DNA from: Branchiostoma floridae
Taxonomy: Eukaryota; Chordata; Leptocardii; Amphioxiformes; Branchiostomatidae
Direction of reading: 5' to 3'
DNA: 64,000 bases
Assembly (NCBI RefSeq): GCF_000003815.2
Contig: NC_049996.1
Coordinates: forward strand, 9,973,844-10,037,843
Of the stretch, positions 1-13,500 are shown piece after piece. The translations under genes were made by a program, and so were the position numbers. The notes under the pieces were generated by a model. It made no database searches. It was given only the letters and a program-made list of their open reading frames with translations, and was not told the origin of the DNA. Each line of letters starts with the position of its first letter. The first letter of the stretch is position 1.

Positions 1-3000
1 TCAGCATTTCAGTTTCTGATAGACAGAACTCCTATCAATACTTTGTCATTTCTATGACACTGGTCAAGTCCAAGACCTTTTATTCTTAGATTTCCCTTCC
101 TAATCAGAACACTGAACTTAGTGTCAAAATCCTAGACAAAGGAACTTGAAAATCTAGTTGTAATGTTGAAATCTTGATTGAGGACTTTTAGCCCTCTAGC
201 TGTTGGATACTTAATAGTATATAAACATTGCTTCATTTTTTTTATGTCAGTGCAACAAAACTGCAGTTTTGGGGATACCATTTTCTGCTATATGGCCTGA
301 CTGTTCCCCAAAGTACTCTTGCTTAAAAAGTTTTCATGATGCAACATTTTTTTTTGCAAACTTTCACTCTGGTGAGGTGTACCTTAATTCTATTCATTCT
401 AACTTGTTTTTGTACTATACTATTCCGCTTAGCTGGTCCAATGACCCGAGATGTTGCTTTGGCTGAGACAGCCTGGGTGTTTTTCTGTGTATATTCTCAT
501 TATGTAGGTCAGCCACAATCTTAACCAATGTGACTGTATTATCAAATGTACTAAGATTACTTCAATTTTTCCTAAACTTGGTATGTTTTATAAAGACAAA
601 ATGCCCATGTCTTGCCTGACTACTTAAGGTGAAAAAATTTCCAGATCATTCCTTTGTGTAACAAAGTGGGCTCCCTGGCTACATTACGGTTGTGTAGAAA
701 AATTGGCAGATGATGACATCTTTCATTGAAGTATTCTACTTGAGCTACATTAAAAGGCTACAGTTTGTGTTTGCAAGTCTTACTTACTCTGTGCATTCAG
801 TATGCTATATAACTTAACATCTACTCTACTCAATGACTCTAATATATTAACTTAAAGTTGCCATCAAGTTTCTTTGAAATGTCCTGAAAAGTCCTCCCTA
901 AAAGTTCTCTAAACTGCTATACCCCCCCCCCCTTTATGATTGCAATTCTAAGAAAATGTGTCCAAACCTACTACTTTTAATTTTGTTGATTCTGACATCA
1001 TCAAGCCAAACCCATGAGAAAAGTCATTGAGAATTCCTTCACTTTGGAAAGTGAACCCTTTCTTCATATGCCCAGGTTTCTACTTCCCATTGAACATTGT
1101 CTGAAAATTGGCATGGGTTTAAACTTAAGCTTTTTAATACTATTTCCTGTCTAACAAATTTGTAATGCTCTAATACATATTACTTTGTTTAAGACTTGAA
1201 TTTCCCAAAATGAGAAAATTAAAGCCTTATTCAGGAATAGACATGTTGTCATTAGTTTAATACATTCTATATGAATGTTCCTACCTTAGATTCACAGGTG
1301 CCCATTTCTAGATCTAAAGAGTAAGCTTCCTTTATATTTCTACAGTTCTCAGGTTATTTTTACTCACCTGTACCACCTGTCTTATCAATAACATCTTCTT
1401 CTCTTAGGGTGATTTACGTTTGTGTATACTGTGTATACTGGTTCTGAGACAATGAGTCTCTTTGTTCTTTTCAAGCCTCAAGAACTTATTCAGCACCACT
1501 TCTTCTTGTCAATAACTTCTTTTTTTAGGGTGATCTGAATATTCCTAACTTTGGTACAACGAGTCTCTTTGTTCTTAATGCTGAAGAATCACTTCAGTTA
1601 CATCTTCTTATAAATAACATCTTCTTTTGATCTGCATATTACCAGATTTGAGACAGTGAGGATCTTCTTTCTTTAGCTTTGTTATTTCACTGAACAAAAA
1701 ACATAGAGATGTTTGCTATTAAACATGCCTGAGACAATGCAGGTGTGTAAAGACTATTCTCTAAAGTAAGCCTTATAATATTGTGCTTAACTGTTGAGGT
1801 TGATCCAAGGATATGTCTTGTAACCCACTGTTCAGTTTTCAACATTATACTCAGTGTGTCTCTGTTTTTCATGATGACTTTAAAAAAAATTTCATCTTTT
1901 TTTGTCACTCCCTTGAGATTAAATCCAAAGAGTTCAAATGATTGTTATGATATATACTATATACATATTGCATTACTACGCTATAATCTCATGCTGAAAG
2001 ATTAAATTTCTGATTCAAATCATACTGGGGCTGTTTCAAAGTTTCAAAGTTCTTTTAGACTTAGGAAAAATTATTGAGTTCCTTCACTTTATTCTATGAC
2101 ATTTAAATGTACCAACCAAAGACACCTGTGACTATTTGATCACAAAGATGATCTCAGAGTTCACAGCTTTCACTAGACGCATGTACATGTACTTCATAGT
2201 CAAACTTTTGAAGGCTGGCCACATCCTCTAGCCATCTCTATAGCTATATTTATTCTCTAATCTTATGCTGAAAGATTGTGCCTTTCTGATACAAGGCATA
2301 CTGGGGCTTTTTCAAAGCTTCAAAAGTTTTTTCTAGACATAGACAATCATTGAGTCCCTTTGCTTTTCTAGTCTTACATTTGAGTGTACCCAATTTTAAC
2401 TCTACATTTGTGTAGTCTATTTCTACAGCGTGCCCAATGGCAAGTGAATTACCTCATCTGTACACCAGGAAGGTAAATGTAAAATTACTTCTTCCACAGA
2501 TGCTAAGCTAAGCACCTCCTCTTTCTTTCTGGTCTTTGTTTGGTTGATAATTACCACACTCTGTTTGAAATGCTAGGAGTGTGCAACCTAGCTTTTAAGA
2601 AGACCTACCCCATCTCTTTTTGATGTCTAACGCCTTTCACTAGTTTCAGACCTGCTTGCTTGTAAAGGTGTGAATGCATGCCTTGCATTTTAATACATAG
2701 TTATTAGACTTTTTAACAAAAATAAATACATAGATTTGAGAATGTTTAATGTCACACCCATTATCCGTCAACTTCATATGTGAATCAGAGGATTCTCAAA
2801 TAGCCAGAAGATGTCTCAGAAGGTTCTTACTGTCTAGAAAAGTCTTCATGTTGCTGATCTTATCTTTTTCATAGATTCTACTCACAATACTTCTTCAAAA
2901 TGTAAAACCAGACTAAGTTAACAATGACCACTGACTTTCCTTGCATCACCATTATAACAAACTAGGTCTGCTTGTTATGTATAATATATCTAACTAAGTC

Positions 3001-6000
3001 TGCTACAAAAGTCATGGCAATTTAAGCCATGTACATTAACTTATCATTATTACATATTGTATCTAGTTTTGGATATTGTGATGGGATTTCGTCATGAAAA
3101 GTGTAACTGAAGTCTGCAGGTTTTAGTTAATGAAACTTAATGGCACAAAAGTGGAACTACCTGTGGTGCAGAAACCTTTTATTTCCGGGAATGGCAGTTG
3201 GTATAGTATTTGGTAATGTTAATCATGAAACTCCTGATAGAACAGATCACAGTTCATTAGCCATATTGGATAACTTTTGTCAGGACTGTTAATTGAGGCT
3301 ATGTCATAAAACAAAGACATTTTTGGTCCTGTCCTTGGTGCTGATATCTCAGCTTTCTTATGCTGAAAAAGGTTTTATAGAGTTGTTACAATGTCAGTTA
3401 CTTATAAAGAAGGAATTTGATAGAACAAATGACATGTTGTTTTCTATACCTTCAGGTACAGCTATCGGCTTTGTTTATATTTCCTGTAAATACTAAGTTG
3501 ATAAAACTTGGACTTTTTTTGTTCACTGAAGCATGTCCAATTGTAAAGAATAATGCTTTTTCCAGATTATCTGGATTCTAAGTTTGTTGATGTACATGTA
3601 GATGGTTTGACACCTCTTCTCACCTTCTCTATTTGATGACCAAACATGTCAATTTGTTAAGTTTCTTTTATTTTCAATGGATTTAATTCACTATAAGATG
3701 CCTGAAGACTTGCCTTTTCTATTCCCTTCAGAGTCATGCTTAGTTTTTCTTCTTGAGGACATATTCTGCTCGTTTTATGTTTATTAACATCTCATTTCTT
3801 TCAAATGATTACATCATTGCTAAAACAGCACTCTTGGATTTTTATCTATGATGGAAAAGCATGTTGTCAATGATATCAGATGCAGTCTTGTCTGCTGGTA
3901 ACCATAGAATTACTGAGTTCCCTTTCTGGATTTTACAAGTGTATCATTACAATTTCTGAGAGTTTTACATCTTTTAAAAATACATTCTATTTTCAATTAT
4001 CCAGTCATCACTAAAACATCACTCTATCTGTATCTCACTATCTGTGATAGAAAAGAGTCATGTTAAACTTTTCTATGCTAGCAGATGCAGTTTTGCCATC
4101 TGCTGTCTTGGTACTACAAGATCGTCATGATAGACGATTTCCCTTTCTGGTTTTCACAAGTGTTGCTTAAGTCAACTCCATATGTACGACTTGTTGGATG
4201 GAGTATTACATTTTTCTTAAAATGATTCATAACAGGAAGATTCTGATCAACTGTAGTCTCTTTTGGATGGTCTTATTATTACTGAAAATTGCTCTTACTA
4301 ACAATTCATATCTGCATGTATGACAGCAAATGTATTATGTTACAGGTAGTAGATACCAGCTACTTCTTTGCTCCCAGCTTCCAAAAGATAACTTAAGACT
4401 TTCCTTTAAGTTTTTCAGAGTTCTACTTAGATAAACCGCAGTATTGATTGACAAGCTCCATACATTTACTGATCACTTGCAGTGATCTGTGTCTTTTGTA
4501 TTATTGCATCCCATTTTCTAAGCACTTTCCAGATCAGAATAGATTATATATATTCTGTACTTTTGTGAAGCCAACCTTGATTTATTAAATTCTTTGCTAT
4601 CTGTTACTCTAACACTATTCTAAGCTAATGAGAAGGCCGTGGTCTGACTACAGTACTAGCACAAAGCGATATTATGATGATTCTAACACTTCATGAGCTT
4701 CTAATGGTCTATTCTCTTTTTTAATACTTGGTACTACATAAATCAATGCGCTATCTTGAAGTTAGTTTTCGTCCTCAAAAATCTTGATTGACACCCTTAG
4801 ATCTACTAAAAGATACACAAACTCTCTACAAGAAATTAAAGTCTTTTTACCTTATTACTTAATAGTACTTCTTCTTGTTATCAATAACATCTTGTTTTGA
4901 TCTGAGTATTACCAGGTCTGAGACTGTGAACCTCTTTTTTCTGTAGCTTCATAATATTATGTTATTTCACTGAGTATAGATACATTGTTTTTCAACATGC
5001 TTCAGATAATGCAGGTTATAGATTCATTAACTAAATTTACATAGTATTACCTCTCTGCATGTGCTCTTTGAAACTGAATTATGGAAGAGACAACACTCCT
5101 ACTCCAAGCTGTCAGACTAAAACAAATGAAACTTTTGTTTCTACCTCTTGCTGTTCCGTGTCAGTTGTGCAGCACACTATTCAGATTTGTCACGCAAATC
5201 TCTGCAGTTGGTATATTTAGAGCCTCTCGCACACAGAAATACATGTTCTTGACTGTAATTGTCCACAACAACTAATAACCCTCAGAGTTTTTGTATTCAA
5301 TCTTACAATTAACTATCAGTCTCCCTGAAAATTATGTTTGATAAGTGGTTTACTTCTTCTGGTTTATAATGATCATAAGACCTTTATTAAACCTTGAATT
5401 GCTGTTGACCAGTGTTGTACCATCAGCAATCTTCTCCATCTGCTATGAAAGCATATCATCTGAATGCTGGATAAACGCCATGGCTAGCGAACTCCGACTT
5501 CACTTGAACTGAGGAATGGTTGTCATCCAAAAATGCCAGAGTTTGACTTTAACAATTCACTGATGGCGCAGATGTACATCTATCCAATTCCTTCCTCACA
5601 CTGCATTCTTTGAACTGGTTTATTCTTGAAAATTTCTTTCCCTTTCAGTCATACTAAGACGTTCTGAGATTGATTTTTCCTATTGTTGTGATATTGATGG
5701 TTGCCCAATCCTCTTGTGTACTCATGTACTACCTCGAGGTTACATTTCGCATTATCCTGACAGCACTTGGGCACAATATTTAGTCATACTCAGTTCTCAA
5801 AATCTTATTTTATGATTTCTTTAACTGCCAATATCCCATGCATTGACCAAATGAAATATCTTTCTCATTATATTTTCCCTCTCAGACTTTCCTGTTATTT
5901 CATTGTAATGTTTTTCTGTAACTTATCACATGATTTATTTCATCTATATTGAATCCTTGTGACTAATGCAAAAGACTGGTGCTCTTACATCAAAGAAATT

Positions 6001-7400
6001 CGGTTCCATTGTGTTGGAAGTTACAGTTAAAATTTGCCTTGAACTGTAAAATATGATATATATTTTAGATGGATTTAGAAAAAATGTGCATAACAAGACT
6101 TATTTAGAATCTAAAAGGAGAACATAACCCTGTAAGTATCTTTGTGTACTTTGCGTATTAGGGCAAGATGGTTGCAACAAATGTTGCACAATCCTTCTTG
6201 CATCAAAACTTTTAAATTCTCATATAAAAGTATATTCCGAAATCATATATTCTTGCTTTTTTAAAAATCCAGCAACGATTTTGAACTTCTAGATATTACT
6301 TTATTGAAAAGGCTATTTTCTAGAACAAAAATGCGCAGTCCGTCATTTTGCCAAAAAGCCATTTATTCTCCATAAAAGTTGTTCCAAAAGTTATTGACAT
6401 TGGTTTGTAATTCTTTCCACTTGATCATTGGTCTTCTAATTAAATGTTGAGGAGAGGGAAAAATTTTTAGAACAATAATCAATAGATGAGATAATGAAGA
6501 TGGCATAAATTCTTTTGTTTAGACATTTTTTTCTGTAAACACATTGCAAGTCATCATTGTTCAGTCCATACTATGCATCTTTTTCAACGCAATCATATCC
6601 ACATACTCAGATTTTGTTCAATCAGTTCCCATTGCCTAGTATGCAGGTTTGCCTCATAGCAACTTGCTCTTATGATAACTGTCAATTATGATAACTTTGT
6701 ACCCCGTACAACTGTTGTGCAATAAAGTTATTGTATGATAACTGTCAATGGAGCTCAGCTTGGCACTCATCTTAAGATAGTTTGAAAACTTTATGTTGTT
6801 CACATTATGTATATATCTTTGCTTAAGATAATTTTTGTTTTGGTGAAGAAAATTAATGATATACATGTCATTATCATACATTTTATGCTTTTGTCATATT
6901 ATTAAAAGCCAAATTACAATATTGTCAATAATATAGTGAATACAGAACTTTTTGACAGCTGTTTTTTTTAGTTTTAGTTTTCCACTACTTGTACATATAC
7001 TAGTCTAGTACTTTTGTGATAGAGATATTTCATAGATGTAATAGAGCTTGTTGTATCAAAATTAAATGACAATTAGGAATTGCTGCAATTTTCATTGTTA
7101 TTTTTTTGCATTGTATCATTTAAAAGGTGCTGCTCAATTGTGAATTGCATAAAATATTTGGCAATTCAATGGAATAAAAATCCTTTATCTGTGATTTTTG
7201 TCATGACTATTGCTGTCTGTAAGAAAATTGTGTAGTAATCTTACGGTCAAATGTTGCTAAGTGCATCAAATGTTATTTTCAGTGTAAGTTATGGTAAAAA
7301 GATTATTTGATATGAGATGATCAGAAACAGATATCACTGTAAAATGTGTATGTTTTTGTTGAAAATAAAAATAGACCCATTGATATATTTGTCTTTGTCA
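1..7400. other. Gene-free T-rich tract with degenerate internal repeats
   Basis: No reading frame here looks like a protein; all are short and compositionally random. The plus strand is clearly T-rich. Degenerate copies of the same text recur: about 1583-1745 resembles 4861-5015, 2010-2110 resembles 2255-2400, and 3800-3960 resembles 4000-4170. AATAAA-type signals occur near the right end (about 7364). It could be a long 3' UTR of a plus-strand gene left of the window, a long non-coding RNA, or decayed repeat DNA. The sequence alone does not decide. Confidence 0.45.
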
Positions 7401-7490
7401 TCACTGGTGTCATTTGACTGAATTCACGTTGTTAGATGGTTGTGAGAGGGACAAAATTTTGGGAGAAATACATCATCGAAGTGATATTGG

Positions 7491-7976
7491 CCCTGTCCTT
7501 GGTGCTGAAAATCTTACAATATTCACATAACAGTCTACAATTACATTATTCTTAACGCATCTAGACACAAAAATGAGATGGCGGGATTTTAAAATGCCGC
7601 TATTTGCTGCTCTCATTCTGCGCTCCTATTGCTAAAGTGTTCTATAATGTCTGTGATTTTCATGGATCAAAAGCGACTACTATCAGGTAAGGATATTATT
7701 GCAGGGCAAATCACGTCTAACAGCTGCAAAACTTACAAAGGTCGCTAGGGGCCCCCACTGACACGTGACGTGGTTGTGCCCAAATGAGTTCAGTGCGAAG
7801 TAGGAAACTTGGCTTTAAGAGTTCCCAGATACATAGATTCGTGTATATGTCCATTAAAAAACAAAGAGAAAGGAAGAAAGATGTAAATAATAACGAAAAA
7901 CAATAAAAGAGCTTACAATAAGGTCTATTTGTCATTGATTTGACTGTGTGGAAGGTGTTCAGCACCAAGGACAGGG
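7491..7976. mobile_element. Short element with 19-bp perfect terminal inverted repeats
   Basis: CCCTGTCCTTGGTGCTGAA at 7491-7509 is the exact reverse complement of 7958-7976, enclosing 486 bp with no convincing gene. This is the structure of a non-autonomous DNA transposon. I could not see a clean target-site duplication. Single copies of the same terminal sequence occur at 3328-3344 and 20091-20109. Confidence 0.5.
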
Positions 7977-8199
7977 ATGTTTTCCCCATGAGTGGATGGT
8001 GTTTACCATACGCTATTTTGTTAAAAAGTTATATTTTGAACATGTCTTTCTTTGTTAATTTGTCTGTCCGTTACATGTTACATGTCTGTCCGTCAAACAT
8101 TTGCTTTATTTTGTTTTTGTTTTGCATTTCTAACGTTTTTGCGAATGTAGGCGTGGCTATCTATTACCCATGTGGCCGTGCGAACCCGCGAACTCCAAG

Positions 8200-8834
8200 A
8201 TGGCGGCTGAACCTGGAGCGGAGGAACGTCTGATAAACTCCGTCCCTGGGAGACGGCAAACGGCTGGTTTGGGTGGTGAGAAGGGCGTACTTTGTTCTTT
8301 ATATTCTTGTGACCATTTCTTTCCAAACTTCCGTGGAAAGACTAAGTAACAACGCAGAAATATGACCCTAGTTTCTTAACCATTTTGGTGTGGCATACAC
8401 GAGGGAACACCTGAGTTAGATTGATTTGCATAATGATAACAACAATCAGGCGCACGTGCTTGTAGAATGTTTGTGCATAGCTCAAGATGATTCTGTTGTG
8501 AAAATACGAATAATCAAATTGGCGCCGTAACATTGTAAACTTTGGTAAACTTTCAAGATGTTATACAGTAAGCAGTTTCTTTTTCACATGTGTGTCAAAG
8601 TGTTATTCATTATTTTTCATACAAATCTGTGATAGTCAAATGTAGTTTAAATTACTGTCATCAATGTTTGATCCTTAGAGGCATAGGTCAGCGCTTAACG
8701 CGTTTTGATCATGATGAATGTCAAGTTGCATGAAAACTTGTTTGATTGTATTCTTCAGTGGATGAGTCATGGACTTACCTGGAAAGTAGAATTGGTCTAA
8801 GACACCAACCTCTGCTACCTGTCCTGTCTGACAG
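8200..8834 (+). CDS. First two coding exons of an unrecognised plus-strand gene
   Basis: An ATG at 8200 lies in the context CCAAGATGGCGGC, which is also a YY1-type initiator often found at the start codon of housekeeping genes. The exon runs to 8275 and ends in a strong donor (G|GTGAGA, phase 1). A second exon at 8759-8834 has a good acceptor (ATTCTTCAG), a consensus donor (AG|GTAAGT) and the matching phase. Together they encode about 50 residues, beginning MAAEPGAEERLINSVPGRR and continuing VDESWTYLESRIGLRHQ. I do not recognise the family. Downstream exons are uncertain: an acceptor at about 10847 keeps frame for only a few codons before a stop. A plus-strand AATAAA at about 13806 could mark the end. 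Confidence 0.55.
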
Positions 8835-9800
8835 GTAAGTGTAGAACACCATGTTCAGGTAAGGACAACATTCACATTGGGTCTGGTGTGCAAAATTGAC
8901 TTTATTCAAGGTGAAAATCAAGGCACTCTGGTCTTGCGAGGTTGAGAAGAGATCACTACACGTTCACATTCTAGATCTGGTACAGATTCCCAGATCTACT
9001 CTACTTTAAGAAAAATAAGTGCTGAAATGTTCAAGTGAGATGGAGTCTTTGATGGTATACGTTGATGGAAATGATTTAGAGTCATCATGAAATGTACAAT
9101 TGTTGCATCAATTCCTTGGTGTATCATTTTGATGCTTTTTAACATGCTTTTTTACATTTCTCTATGCTGTATGAATGAATAAGCCTGTTAATAATAACAG
9201 CTTTTACTGTGTAAGTTTCTTGAATATCTTTAAGAATCGTGACACTGGTTTCATGTTAAACTTTGTCTTTTATGTGTCATCATTGAGTCATTGACTGTAC
9301 AATTGGATACGCTCTTTACCATCCCCCCCCCCCCCCCCCAAACAGTTTTATGATTGTTGAAATGGATAGTCAATGTTTCATTTGTTCCATGTGTTGTATG
9401 TATGTACTAACCGGTCAGAACTGAGGTATGTCATTCCTGCTTCAGATGTGGTATTTGTTTCTTGCATACACGTATCAGTGTTTGTAGTCTTCTAATGATT
9501 CAAACTGAATGTCATTTGGATTGTTCTCATGTGACTTATGCTTTTGTAACTTGATCATTGTATTTTATTATTACACATTTTGACTGTTGTGTTATTTCCA
9601 TGCTGCCTCACTAACAATTGTCATGTTGCATGTTCTCTTTCTCTCAACCCAAAGCAGGTTTTAGAACTTAAAAACAAATTGTAAATATTATGAAATGTAT
9701 GTTGCATGTGCTGTAAATATTGTACATTTATTATATTGTATAGTTATGCAAATTTGGCTTTTTTCTGATTGTGTTTTTCCTTTACATAAACTCTGGTTTT
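8835..9800. other. No gene seen; intron-like sequence
   Basis: Probable intron or spacer of the preceding gene. The only obvious feature is a run of 17 C at 9323-9339. Confidence 0.4.
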
Positions 9801-9824
9801 AGGGAGTGAAAGCTGATACTGTGT

Positions 9825-9995
9825 ACCTGTCCATGTTCCTGTGGGACCTGTCCATGTTCCTGTGGGACCTGTCATGCATGTTCCAGGAGGACCTGTCCAT
9901 GTTCCTGTGTGTAATAACTGTGGGACCTGTCAGCTATCCTGTGTACCTGTCCATATTCCTGGAGGACCTGTCCATGTTCCTGTGTGCTGTGGGAT
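9825..9995 (+). repeat. Imperfect tandem repeat of about 21 bp
   Basis: The unit ACCTGTCCATGTTCCTGTGGG is repeated about seven times with small changes. Two overlapping frames stay open because the unit length is divisible by three, giving VHVPGGP-like and LSMFLWD-like peptides. An acceptor-like TTTTAG precedes it, but joining it to the exon ending at 8834 gives an early stop. I treat it as a minisatellite, not an exon. Confidence 0.6.
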
Positions 9996-10169
9996 CTGCC
10001 AGCTCAAGACAAGAGAACATCGGACTTGACAGTGAGTTGGCTTTTGATTTTGTGAATTCTTTCAGCCTCAGGAATGGGGTCTGCATGACGCAAGGCGTAA
10101 TCAGCTGCTTTAGTTTTGCGTAACTCAAAGTCGGGTAGCTCTGATCTAATGTTAAACGTGATCCGTGTG

Positions 10170-10560
10170 TTAGGCCTAGGAAAAAAAATGTTGTGTTTCC
10201 TGTTTCTGTCCTGAAACAATTAGGGTCGGTAGGTAGGGATTATCTTCTTTTTTTTCTTGTAATTGTTTTTAGGCTGGCCCAAACAATACATATTGCAATA
10301 CAGTCGAACAAAGTAAACTGAAGTGCATGAGGACACTTCTGTTTTAATGTCAAACTTTAATTTTGTGCACAATAGATACATTTATCCTTCATTAGATAGG
10401 ACAAGCAGTGTTTCTGCTTCAATAGGAAGCAGGCTGAACAAAAATTCTAACTGGAAACTGTGACTCCTCTGCCCACCCCAAAAAAAAGTCTAGGGTCGGC
10501 AGGTTTTTTTAGGGTAGGTAGGGAAACAGGAAACACAACATTTGTTTTCCTAGGCCTTAT
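10170..10560. mobile_element. Inverted-repeat element, about 390 bp
   Basis: The arm at about 10171-10207 (GGCCTAGGAAAA, then ATGTTGTGTTTCCTGTTTC) reappears as its reverse complement at about 10523-10557. The stretch AGGGTCGGYAGG also occurs just inside both ends. No protein is encoded. This is the structure of a MITE. Confidence 0.6.
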
Positions 10561-13500
10561 GCGTAAAGCCCCATGAAGCATAATACGTGACCTCTGCCGT
10601 CTGGAAGTTATTGGAACGCGTGATCGGGACATCTCATGCAGATCTCTAAAAATGACAAGGAAAAATCTTGGGAAAGGGCTTGCTTGTGGTCCTCTGAATT
10701 TTTACTTCCAAATACGTTATCACAAATTGAAATTTTTAAAAGACATTTATTCTGCAGCCCTACCAGTGATTCTTTGTCATTTCTGAAAGAGTTCACATTT
10801 CTTATACTAATATCTAGTTTAAGGTTGTGACTAATATTTTATTTCAGATATGGTGGAGAACACAGTACATTTTCCTATTGAGGGAGAGCACTTGTTATAT
10901 TGTCTGCTGTTTCAGTCTGTATGGCAATGGGGTGTATTTCAGCATATTTGTGCAATCAAACTATTTTTCCTGATATCCACATCATTATTTTGTGCATAAA
11001 CCCTTTTTTGATAGCCGTTTCCAAAATGAAAACAATTCTTTGTGTGACAAAATTGCAACTATGCATGAGAAGGCAATAATGGAAATGTTTTGGGACTTAT
11101 GCAGTGCAATGCAATGCAATTGTGTTGTACGCATGTTTATTAGATGGAACAAAAAGAGCAATTTTTTATCGATGGTGACTAAATGGATATGATTTGGCAC
11201 ATGTAACAATACAAAATGCAAAGCCACAAACTTCCTATTGACTAAGATGGTTCTAAGATTACAGAACACAAGTTGCACCAATTCAAAATAATCACAGGTA
11301 CAAAACTGTAATTCATATCTTCCCTTTTATTCAGTTGAAAAATGTATTACATTAGTAGATTGTATTACATTAGTAGATTGTATTACAATACGCTTGGCAT
11401 AGTATAACTAGAAATTGTTTTTAAAACCTATAGACTAATAAGAAATAACTACACAGTACCACAAGTCTTAAAAGTCTGACTCTCCTTTTCCTATGATATA
11501 ATTTACTATTCAACAATGTATTGATTTATATGATCATTATGAAAAATGTAAACATGAAGGATAGATAAAACATGTAATCAAGGCCAATAAGAACATAATT
11601 CATGTTCATGAAAACTGTGTATTGTTTAAGCTGCTTGTGCAGTCAAGATTCATCAATGGTAGACAATAACAGAAGTTGTAATCAGTGCATCTTAACCTCC
11701 GATTCACATCTCTTGTAGTAACTGTTGATTATATGCCTGAAGAATAGTTGAAATACAAAATTATTTGTTATGTTGAACGTTTCAAAACTAAATGGTGAAA
11801 GATAAATGAGTTTACACATCTCTTGTATTAACTGTTGATATGTCTGAAGGATAGGTGAAAGACAAAATTATTTGATAATGTTTAACTTTACAAATTAAAC
11901 TAAATGGTGAAAGGTGTAAATGAGTTTATTTGTTCAACTGTAAAAAGAAGTGAACCATATAAAGTGACCATGTCAGTGATGAAGTGGATTTCAGGAAAAT
12001 TGTTTGGTTACATAATGATTGTTGGAAATATGTTCCATTGCTTTACAGAAAATGGAAAAGACAATGTTGTGCTTTCTTTCTGTAGAGTGAAATGTACTAC
12101 AGGTAAGCTGTGTGTGATGTTGGAAAGAGAGGAATTGGGTCAAGGAATCAGCCAAACAAAGCACATCAATCTATTCTTTCCTCAAAAATTAATTAGGCTG
12201 AAATGTAGGCAATCCTCAGGTTTAGGATAGTTTAGATACCAGGTACTATAACTGACAGGTGCAGTTTGAGGTTAACATGTTTTAAACTCAGTTTTCCAGG
12301 CATTCATAATATGCAGTTTAGGTAGATAAGTTTATCTAAAAAGTAGTGTAGACAGTTGGGGTTTGAAGTTTGAGTTTTAAGTCAATTTTCAAGGCAATGC
12401 TGACAACTAGTTTCAGTAGAGACAACTGTTGTAGTTCAACACAATTGATGGTTAAGGCAGTTGTAGAGGAAGAATTATAATTGTAACAGCATAAATCTCA
12501 GGAAAGATCTAGACTTATAATTAAAAAGATTTGTGAATATTATTAAATTGATTTAGTTTTGTTTGGCTGAGTCCTGTAAGTCATGTAGTGAAAATCAGAC
12601 TTTGTTATCACTGTTTATGTACTTGTAGCAATACCAACCTCCTGTTGTAAAGTTTGGGACTCATCTCATGTTGATCTAGTAGAGTTTGACAGTGATGTGT
12701 TACACTGACAGACTTTATTTGATGAGTATGGGACAAGGCCTAGACTTTCTCAGCAGAAGGTTTGAATTGTCAGAGGTATGTAAACAGTGATTTAAAGAAA
12801 GTTTGATAGAGAGTTCATGACAAAACACAATTTCTCTCTTTCTGTATTTCTACTTCCTGGGCTTAGCCTGGAGGAGGAACTTCTGTCCCAGGGTTCTAAC
12901 TTACGCATTGCTCTGATTCTGTGAAGGAGTCCTGTTGACAAATAACTTGATTGTTTGTCGTCAGGACTTCTACGCTAACGGAGAGGGGCTTTGTGGATTT
13001 TTTTACCCTGGCCCAGAGGTTTTCTTCTCCAGGCTTCGACGCTAGGTTTGGTTGCTTGATGTCAGTATTCCTGGGAGATAGTGCGCATAATATACACGTT
13101 CTGAAAATAGTAAGGAGGTGGTTGGTTTGTGTGTATATATTTATATAATGTTTTTTATCTATTTATTAAGTATATATATATATAAGGTAAGTTAATTTGT
13201 TTATTTTATTTACGAACTTTTTTTTAAAATGTTTTTAATTCTAAGTTATTTACCTGATCAGTCATTGCCAAGGTATGCTGGTGTTTCGAAGCACCGGGTC
13301 TTCAGCTTAGCAAAGACCTCCCCTGGGGAGCACACTGTATGCATTGCTGACAGGAGTAAAATTATTCTAAGTGTCTCGAATGTAGTGGTCAATGTGAAAA
13401 GTTAAGTATGGTAAAGTGACTGCATGAAGGTGTGATGTACTACGTAAAATGTTGGCTAAGTGTTTGGGAAGCTGCTCTAATGTCAGGGTAAAGTGATCTT

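Noticed and set aside
269-524. Two overlapping short frames near the left edge
   Set aside because: They lie in T-rich sequence and are hydrophobic only because of base composition.
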